Part shown: positions 1 through 5,031 of the stretch, piece after piece
Position numbering within the stretch: position 1 is the stretch's first letter
How the letters are laid out: each line of letters begins with the position of its first letter
NCBI GenBank assembly: GCA_022511485.1
Contig: JAFLUJ010000026.1
Span: 1 to 5,031 of the forward strand
Length of the DNA: 5,031 nt
Origin: Oscillospiraceae bacterium
Lineage (GTDB): Bacteria; Bacillota; Clostridia; Oscillospirales; Ruminococcaceae
Reading direction: 5' to 3'
Notes under the pieces: model-generated
Seen by the model: only the letters and a program-made list of their open reading frames with translations
Told to the model about the DNA's origin: nothing
The model's database searches: none
Program-made: the position numbers and the translations under genes

Positions 1-10
1 TATACGGCGA

Positions 11-40
11 ATCAAAACATTGACAAGTCAATGTTTTGAT
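11..40. promoter_or_regulatory. Perfect 14-bp inverted repeat upstream of purL (operator or hairpin, role unknown)
   Basis: Bases 11-24 (ATCAAAACATTGAC) are exactly the reverse complement of bases 27-40, with only AA between them. As RNA this would be about a 13-bp AU-rich stem with a CAAG loop. As DNA it is a near-continuous 30-bp dyad, typical in shape of a dimeric repressor site. It ends 41 bp before the purL ATG. It contains TTGACA (20-25), identical to the consensus -35 box, but no good -10 lies 16-18 bp downstream. It could also be the terminator of a gene left of the window, although the right arm is not followed by a proper T-run. It does not match the Bacillus PurR box as I know it. 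The repeat is certain; its function is not. Confidence 0.6.
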
Positions 41-66
41 TTAGGAATAGTATAAGATAAAAAATT

Positions 67-72
67 AAGGAG
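67..72 (+). promoter_or_regulatory. Ribosome binding site that fixes the purL start
   Basis: AAGGAG at 67-72 is a strong Shine-Dalgarno sequence. It lies 9 bases before ATG at 82, a normal spacing. The in-frame GTG at 76 would leave only 3 bases, which is too close, so ATG 82 is the better start and the protein begins MSVYRIYVEK. Confidence 0.85.
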
Positions 73-81
73 TAAGTGATT

Positions 82-3000
82 ATGTCGGTTTATCGTATTT
101 ATGTGGAAAAGAAGCCGGAGTATGCTGTTGAGGCAAAAAATCTGCTTGGGGACGTAAAAACCGCCCTCAGACTGGACAACCTCAGAGGCATACGTATTCT
201 TAACAGATATGACGCAGAGGGACTGAGCGAAGCAGATTTTGCTCTCGCTTCGGTCAACGTTTTTTCCGAGCCTGCTGTTGACGTCTGCTATAAGCATCTG
301 CCTGAGGTAAAGGAAAACGAGGCTGTATTTGCAGTAGAATACCTTCCCGGACAGTTCGACCAGCGTGCTGATTCCTGCGAGCAGTGTATCCAGATACTTA
401 CACAGGGCGACCGCTGCAAGGTCAGAAATGCACGGGTGTATATTGTTTCCGGAAAGCTCTCCCATTCAGAGCTTTCAAAGCTGAAAGCATACATAATCAA
501 CCCTGTTGAAAGCCGCGAGGCTTCTTTGGCAGAGGTATCCACTCTTGCGTCCGATTACGATATACCCACATCTGTGGAAACTCTTGAAAACTTTATCTAT
601 CTTGAAGAAGTAGAGCTTGTAGGATTCATCAACAAGTACGGTCTTGCCATGGATCTTGATGACATCAAGTTCTGCCAGAGCTACTTTAAGAACGAGGAAA
701 AGCGTGATCCTACCATTACTGAAATAAGAATGATAGACACCTACTGGTCCGATCACTGCCGACACACCACATTTTCAACTATTATTGACAAGGCGGACAT
801 AAACGCCGATTATATCCAGAAGACCTATGACAAATATATCGAAGTCAGAAAAGAGCTTGGCAGAACGGACAAGCCCATTACCCTTATGGACATTGCCACC
901 ATTGCTGCCAAAAAGCTGAAAAAGGACGGCATACTTAAAGACCTTGACGAATCCGAGGAGATCAATGCATGCTCTATTGAGATCAAGGTCGACGTTGACG
1001 GAGATATGCAGGACTGGCTTCTTATGTTCAAAAACGAGACCCACAACCATCCAACCGAGATCGAACCCTTCGGCGGTGCGGCTACCTGTCTGGGAGGAGC
1101 TATCAGAGATCCTCTTTCCGGACGTTCCTATGTTTATCAGGCCATGCGTGTAACAGGTGCGGCAAATCCCCTTGTTCCTGTTGAGGATACTGTCCACGGA
1201 AAGCTCCCCCAGAGAAAGATCACAGTGGGCGCTGCAAACGGATACAGCTCCTACGGAAACCAGATAGGTCTTGCAACAGGCCATGTTTCCGAGGTCTACC
1301 ACCCCGGCTACGTTGCAAAGCGCCTTGAAATAGGCGCTGTTGTGGGAGCGGCAAAAAAAGAGGACGTTGTACGTGAAGTCCCCGTTCCCGATGATGTTAT
1401 CATTCTCCTTGGCGGACGTACCGGCAGAGACGGCTGCGGCGGAGCTACCGGCTCTTCAAAGTCCCACACAGAGGAATCTCTTGAACACTGCGGAGCAGAG
1501 GTTCAGAAGGGTAATCCTCCTGAGGAGAGAAAGCTCCAGAGACTGTTCAGAAATCCGGAAGTTACAAAGATGATAAAACGCTGCAACGATTTCGGCGCAG
1601 GCGGTGTTTCCGTTGCTATCGGAGAGCTTACAGACGGTCTTGTTATCGACCTTAATAAAGTTCCCAAAAAATATGACGGTCTTGACGGTACAGAGCTTGC
1701 CATCTCAGAAAGCCAGGAACGTATGGCTGTTGTTGTCCGCAAGGAGGACGCAGATAAATTTATCGCCGAGGCTGCAAAGGAAAATCTCGAAGCTACCCTT
1801 GTAGCTGTAGTTACAGAAGATCCACGCCTTAAAATGACATGGAATGGAAAAATTATCGTTGACCTGTCAAGAGAATTCCTTAACAGCAACGGTGCGGAGA
1901 AGCACACCAATGTTGCAGTGCCTATCCCCGTTACTGCTCAGATAAAGACCTACAGCGATACTCCCGATGGTTGGGAGCAGCTTATGACCAATCTTAACGT
2001 CTGCTCACAGAAGGGTCTTGTTGAACGTTTCGACTCCACTATCGGAGCAGGTACAGTCCTCATGCCCTACGGAGGAAAATATCAGCTTACGCCAACTCAG
2101 GCTATGGCAGCAAAGATTCCTGTCCTTAAAGGCGAAACGGACACCTGTTCTATTATGGGCTGGGGCTACAATCCATATATAAGCGACAAGAGCCCGTACC
2201 ACGGCGCAATGTTCGCAGTTATCGAATCCATTGCAAAGGTAGTTGCGGCAGGCGGAAGCTACAAAAACTGCTGGCTGACGTTCCAGGAGTATTTTGAAAG
2301 AACACAGAACAATCCCACACGCTGGGGCAAGCCATTCTCCGCCCTCCTGGGAGCTTTCAAGGCTCAGCTGGAGCTTGGCTGCGGAGCTATCGGAGGCAAG
2401 GACTCCATGTCCGGAACATTTGAAAATATCGACGTTCCCGCTACTCTGGTTTCCTTTGCAGTATCCACTGCTTCGGCGAAAAAGATAATCTCCCCAGAGT
2501 TCAAAAAAGCCGGAGACAAGGTAATTCTTATCGTTCCCGATCTTGACGAAAACGGTCTCCCCGTATTTGACAGCGTAAAGTCCTGCTATGAACGTGTGGA
2601 GAAGCTTATTTCCGAGGGAACAGCGGTTGCTGCATGGGCTCTGGGCTTCGGCGGCGTTGCTGAGGCAGTTGCTAAGATGTCCCTTGGCAACAGAATAGGC
2701 TTCAAATTCAGCAAGAAAATTTCCGACGACCTGCTTTTCTATTCAAGATACGGCGCATTTGTAGTTGAACTTAACGGAGACCCCTTCACGGTGGAAAACG
2801 TCATCGGCGAAACCATTTCCGAGTACAAGATCGACTGCAAGACATACACCGTTGATATGGAGGCGATCCAGAAAAAATGGGAGGACAGGCTTGAACCGGT
2901 ATTCCCCTGCAACATCAGAACAGAAAACAAACCAGCAAAAATATTCACATACACAGCTAAAGATCCCATTCAGCACGCTTCATCATTTGCTAAGCCCAGA

Positions 3001-3789
3001 GTGCTTATCCCTGTATTCCCCGGTACGAACTGCGAATACGACACAGCAAGGGTATTTGAAAGAGCAGGAGCTGATCCGGAGATCGTAGTAATAAAGAATC
3101 TTTCCTCATCAGCTTTGGAGGAAAGCGCTGCTTACTTTGAAAAGGCTGTCAAGCAGTCTCAGATCATTATGATACCCGGAGGATTCTCCGGCGGTGACGA
3201 GCCTGACGGTTCAGGTAAGTTTATCACAGCATTTTTCAGAAATCCCCGCATCAAGGACGCTGTCCACGACCTTATGGACAACAGGGACGGTCTTATGCTG
3301 GGAATATGCAACGGCTTCCAGGCACTTATCAAGCTGGGACTTGTGCCCTACGGAAAGATCGTTGATATGACCGAGGACTCCCCTACCCTTACATTTAACA
3401 CCATAGGCAGACACCAGTCCATGATGGTAAGCACAAGAGTGGCTTCCAACAAGTCTCCATGGCTTGCCGGATGTGATGTGGGAGACATCCACAAGATAGC
3501 CATTTCCCACGGTGAGGGTCGCTTTGTTGCCTCCCCTGAGCTTATCAAGCAGCTTGCGGACAACGGACAGATAGCTTTCCAGTACGTTGACATGAACGGT
3601 GAGCCTACTCTGGACATCCGCTATAATCCCAATACTTCCTTTGAAGCTATCGAGGGTATCACTTCCCCCGACGGACGTATCCTTGGAAAAATGGGTCACA
3701 GCGAGAGAATCGGTTCTGAGATATGCAAGAACGTTCCCGGAAACAAGGATCAGAAGATTTTCGAGAGCGGAGTTGCGTACTTTAAGTAA
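82..3789 (+). CDS. purL: Phosphoribosylformylglycinamidine synthase, single-chain clostridial type
   Basis: This cytosolic enzyme catalyses the fourth step of de novo purine synthesis: FGAR, glutamine and ATP are converted to FGAM, glutamate, ADP and phosphate. The protein has 1235 residues, normal for the long single-chain form, in which PurS-, PurL- and PurQ-like parts are fused. Seen in order: a PurS-like N-terminal region (about 1-150, with YLPGQFDQRADSCEQC); a linker region with DHCRHTTF (224-231); the first synthetase half with NETHNHPTE (318-326), the glycine-rich GRDGCGGATGSSKSH (448-462) and NDFGAGGVSVA (502-512); the second half with GGKDSMSG (771-778); and a class I glutamine amidotransferase from about 972. 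That last domain has PVFPGTNCEYD (977-987), GGFSGGDE (1033-1040), the nucleophile Cys1076 in GICNGFQA, SHGEGRF (1142-1148), and His1206/Glu1208 in GHSER. The Cys-His-Glu triad therefore looks intact and no frameshift is visible. It has its own ribosome binding site and a strong terminator after the stop, so it is the last or only gene of its unit. Bacillus encodes PurS, PurL and PurQ separately. Confidence 0.98.
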   Translation: MSVYRIYVEKKPEYAVEAKNLLGDVKTALRLDNLRGIRILNRYDAEGLSEADFALASVNVFSEPAVDVCYKHLPEVKENEAVFAVEYLPGQFDQRADSCEQCIQILTQGDRCKVRNARVYIVSGKLSHSELSKLKAYIINPVESREASLAEVSTLASDYDIPTSVETLENFIYLEEVELVGFINKYGLAMDLDDIKFCQSYFKNEEKRDPTITEIRMIDTYWSDHCRHTTFSTIIDKADINADYIQKTYDKYIEVRKELGRTDKPITLMDIATIAAKKLKKDGILKDLDESEEINACSIEIKVDVDGDMQDWLLMFKNETHNHPTEIEPFGGAATCLGGAIRDPLSGRSYVYQAMRVTGAANPLVPVEDTVHGKLPQRKITVGAANGYSSYGNQIGLATGHVSEVYHPGYVAKRLEIGAVVGAAKKEDVVREVPVPDDVIILLGGRTGRDGCGGATGSSKSHTEESLEHCGAEVQKGNPPEERKLQRLFRNPEVTKMIKRCNDFGAGGVSVAIGELTDGLVIDLNKVPKKYDGLDGTELAISESQERMAVVVRKEDADKFIAEAAKENLEATLVAVVTEDPRLKMTWNGKIIVDLSREFLNSNGAEKHTNVAVPIPVTAQIKTYSDTPDGWEQLMTNLNVCSQKGLVERFDSTIGAGTVLMPYGGKYQLTPTQAMAAKIPVLKGETDTCSIMGWGYNPYISDKSPYHGAMFAVIESIAKVVAAGGSYKNCWLTFQEYFERTQNNPTRWGKPFSALLGAFKAQLELGCGAIGGKDSMSGTFENIDVPATLVSFAVSTASAKKIISPEFKKAGDKVILIVPDLDENGLPVFDSVKSCYERVEKLISEGTAVAAWALGFGGVAEAVAKMSLGNRIGFKFSKKISDDLLFYSRYGAFVVELNGDPFTVENVIGETISEYKIDCKTYTVDMEAIQKKWEDRLEPVFPCNIRTENKPAKIFTYTAKDPIQHASSFAKPRVLIPVFPGTNCEYDTARVFERAGADPEIVVIKNLSSSALEESAAYFEKAVKQSQIIMIPGGFSGGDEPDGSGKFITAFFRNPRIKDAVHDLMDNRDGLMLGICNGFQALIKLGLVPYGKIVDMTEDSPTLTFNTIGRHQSMMVSTRVASNKSPWLAGCDVGDIHKIAISHGEGRFVASPELIKQLADNGQIAFQYVDMNGEPTLDIRYNPNTSFEAIEGITSPDGRILGKMGHSERIGSEICKNVPGNKDQKIFESGVAYFK

Positions 3790-3797
3790 CAGCCTTG

Positions 3798-3830
3798 CCG
3801 GCGGTCATTTTGCAGTGACCGCCGGTTTTT
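3798..3830 (+). terminator. Rho-independent terminator after purL
   Basis: CCGGCGGTCA (3798-3807) pairs perfectly with TGACCGCCGG (3816-3825). One U-G and one U-A pair extend the stem to 12 bp, closing a TTGC tetraloop (3810-3813). Five T's (3826-3830) follow directly. The stem starts 8 bases after the purL stop. The GC-rich stem and T-run make this a strong canonical terminator that separates purL from the genes downstream. Confidence 0.93.
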
Positions 3831-3871
3831 GAATAACTCCCACGCCAAATATCATTGTCAGGAGGTCTATT

Positions 3872-4363
3872 ATGCTCAAACAGGAATATCCATTTTTCAT
3901 TTCGGTGTTTAAAGATAAAGACAGGTTTCTTATCAATCCATTCCTGGTCACTACCGGAGAATTTAAAAGCAATTCGCCATGGATAAAAACAATTGACAAT
4001 AATGAGCCGGACATTGCTGTTAAGCTTGGGCAATGTATCATAGAGGCTGCCCAATATATAAAAAACAGTCCTGTTTTAGATATAAAAGCAACAGAAGACC
4101 TGATCGGAGAATTTATCCATTGGAAAAAAGAAAATAAATACAGATCATGGAATGAGTTTGATAAGAAAAACGTACATACGCATATTTCGTTACGTGAGGA
4201 CGGCTCATACGAAATTTATTCCATGAAAAGGATCAAAGGAAATAATGGATATAACGGAAGTATAAAAGCCTTTGATTATAAAATCTATGCTTCGGCTGAG
4301 GAAATAGGCTTAGCCGTGATTGATGTTACAGCCGCTGCGGAAGAGTTTTACAAAAAAAAGTGA
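3872..4363 (+). CDS. Small soluble protein, possible contact-dependent inhibition/polymorphic-toxin immunity protein
   Basis: A complete 163-residue protein whose function I do not recognise with certainty. Start ATG 3872 has a strong GGAGG (3861-3865) with a 6-base spacer. There is no signal peptide or membrane segment, so it is probably cytosolic. The N-terminal part looks like beta strands (YPFFISVFKDKDRFLINP, 6-23). A middle region (about 46-86) has likely helices. A strand pair around EDGSYEIY (109-116) is followed by NNGY (124-127), and a C-terminal helix begins at ASAEEIGLAVI (140-150). It is paralogous to the next gene: residues 91-152 align without gaps to residues 112-173 there, with 27 of 62 identical. 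Small size, divergent tandem copies, AT-rich composition (about 35% GC in sampled lines against about 50% in purL) and the 'SAEEIG.AV' C-terminal helix suggest an immunity protein, perhaps of the DUF1436/CdiI type. This is an inference from style. No cognate toxin is in view and no convincing promoter lies between the purL terminator and this gene. Confidence 0.85.
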   Translation: MLKQEYPFFISVFKDKDRFLINPFLVTTGEFKSNSPWIKTIDNNEPDIAVKLGQCIIEAAQYIKNSPVLDIKATEDLIGEFIHWKKENKYRSWNEFDKKNVHTHISLREDGSYEIYSMKRIKGNNGYNGSIKAFDYKIYASAEEIGLAVIDVTAAAEEFYKKK

Positions 4364-4376
4364 AAGGGCGAATAAT

Positions 4377-5031
4377 ATGGATCTCAGCTATGAAGAAACC
4401 ATGCGGCGTATTGAAGAGTACGAAAAAAATAATCCAACAGGATACCAATATTGCAAAGAAAAAAAATATCCGTGGAGAGTAACTCTCTTTAAAGGAGAAA
4501 ATCAAATAATTGTTGTGCCACAAATTACCACAATAGGTTGGTATGACACATATATGGCGTGGCATCGCACAATCCCAGACAACTCCAGTAAAATTCATAT
4601 TGGCGAAGCGACTTTTGCGGCTTTTGAACATATACAAGTAAGTCCTATAGACGCGCGAACAAGACGGGAGCGAGACGATGACAGATTTTATCTGAGCGCG
4701 ACAAACTGCAAGTCTTACAAGGCGTTTAACCGAAAATACATTAATTGTGGCATTCTCCTATACGAGGATGGCAGCTATAAAATTTTCGGGACAGAACGTA
4801 TTTACAATAATAATGGCTATGGCAGCACGGATGATGCGATATATCTACCAAATATTGCCTCTGCCGAAGATATTGGGAATGCGGTAATTGAGAGTTTTAC
4901 CCAGATGGAAATGCGTGAAAAGTCCTATAAGCCCGACCCCTACCCTCCAAAAGAGATCGAGCTCCTTTGCGGAAAAAAGCTGACCGTTTACCCTCCCAGA
5001 GACAGACATTTCACCGACATGGAGGACGGCT
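4377..5031 (+). CDS. Paralogue of the preceding protein with a C-terminal extension; 3' end outside the window
   Basis: An open frame from ATG 4377 runs to the window edge with 218 codons visible and no stop. AAAGGG (4363-4368), overlapping the last base of the upstream stop, gives a moderate ribosome binding site with 8 bases of spacing. The 13-bp gap implies one transcript with the upstream gene. Residues 31-173 repeat the upstream protein: YP..VTLFKG (31-40), EDGSYKIF (130-137), NNGY (145-148) and ASAEDIGNAVI (161-171). It has a charged N-terminal helix of about 30 residues (MDLSYEETMRRIEEYEKNN) that the shorter paralogue lacks. Beyond about residue 180, where the paralogue ends, it continues with a proline-rich joint (KPDPYPPKEIE, 185-195) into a new segment (LTVYPPRDRHFTDMEDG, 202-218), probably a second domain. 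Third-position GC is 12 of 34 in the first 34 codons and 23 of 34 in the last 34. Possible immunity protein, with the same weak support as its neighbour. Confidence 0.85.
   Translation, partial: MDLSYEETMRRIEEYEKNNPTGYQYCKEKKYPWRVTLFKGENQIIVVPQITTIGWYDTYMAWHRTIPDNSSKIHIGEATFAAFEHIQVSPIDARTRRERDDDRFYLSATNCKSYKAFNRKYINCGILLYEDGSYKIFGTERIYNNNGYGSTDDAIYLPNIASAEDIGNAVIESFTQMEMREKSYKPDPYPPKEIELLCGKKLTVYPPRDRHFTDMEDG

Noticed and set aside
20..56. Complete sigma-A promoter for purL using TTGACA (20-25) or TATAAG (51-56)
   Set aside because: TTGACA is 25 bp from TATAAG, far outside the usual 16-18, and the bases at correct spacing from either box are poor matches. A promoter cannot be claimed from sequence alone.
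76..81. GTG at 76 as an alternative purL start, adding two residues (MI)
   Set aside because: Only 3 bases separate it from the AAGGAG site. ATG at 82 has normal 9-base spacing and gives the usual N-terminus.
28..3699. Several long open frames on the minus strand and in other plus frames within purL
   Set aside because: They overlap a clearly conserved, full-length purL, lack good ribosome binding sites, and show no recognisable protein motifs. They are shadows of its codon use.
4354..4360. A AAA AAG heptamer as a dnaX-like programmed -1 frameshift site
   Set aside because: It is in the right phase, but the -1 frame does not join the second paralogue and reaches a stop after a lysine-rich nonsense stretch. 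Only a +1 shift would fuse the genes.
4326..4637. Minus-strand open frame of 103 codons over the junction of the two paralogues
   Set aside because: It runs antisense to two paralogous coding genes whose homology confirms the plus strand, and its hydrophobic, Phe-rich translation is what lysine- and glutamate-rich sense codons give in reverse.

Overview
The window looks like part of a Gram-positive, low-to-mid-GC anaerobe of the Clostridia, most like Ruminococcus or a related Oscillospiraceae. The reasons are the long single-chain clostridial form of FGAM synthase with a PurS-like N-terminus, the strong AAGGAG/GGAGG ribosome binding sites, and a GC-rich stem followed by T's as terminator. The genus is inferred from protein style and base composition. 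No rRNA or other marker gene is present.

Layout: bases 1-81 are a leader with a perfect 14-bp inverted repeat. Bases 82-3789 encode a complete 1235-residue phosphoribosylformylglycinamidine synthase (PurL, EC 6.3.5.3), including its own glutamine amidotransferase domain with an intact Cys-His-Glu triad. A strong intrinsic terminator follows at 3798-3830. Downstream is a clearly more AT-rich segment with two tandem, same-strand genes 13 bp apart: a complete 163-residue protein (3872-4363) and a longer protein that runs off the window (4377-5031, 218 residues visible). The two are paralogues, sharing an ungapped C-terminal block with 27 of 62 identical residues by hand count. They resemble small immunity proteins of polymorphic-toxin or contact-dependent inhibition systems, but that family assignment is from memory of family style and is weak. 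No toxin gene is visible.

Functionally, purL is a housekeeping gene of de novo purine synthesis. The paralogous pair has no obvious link to purines and looks like an accessory cassette sitting behind the purL terminator. The most notable points are the paralogue pair, the compositional switch inside the second paralogue (a C-terminal extension with much higher third-position GC), the A8 tract that separates the two paralogous frames by a single base, and the perfect dyad upstream of purL. I saw no tRNA, rRNA, CRISPR array, insertion sequence or transposase gene.
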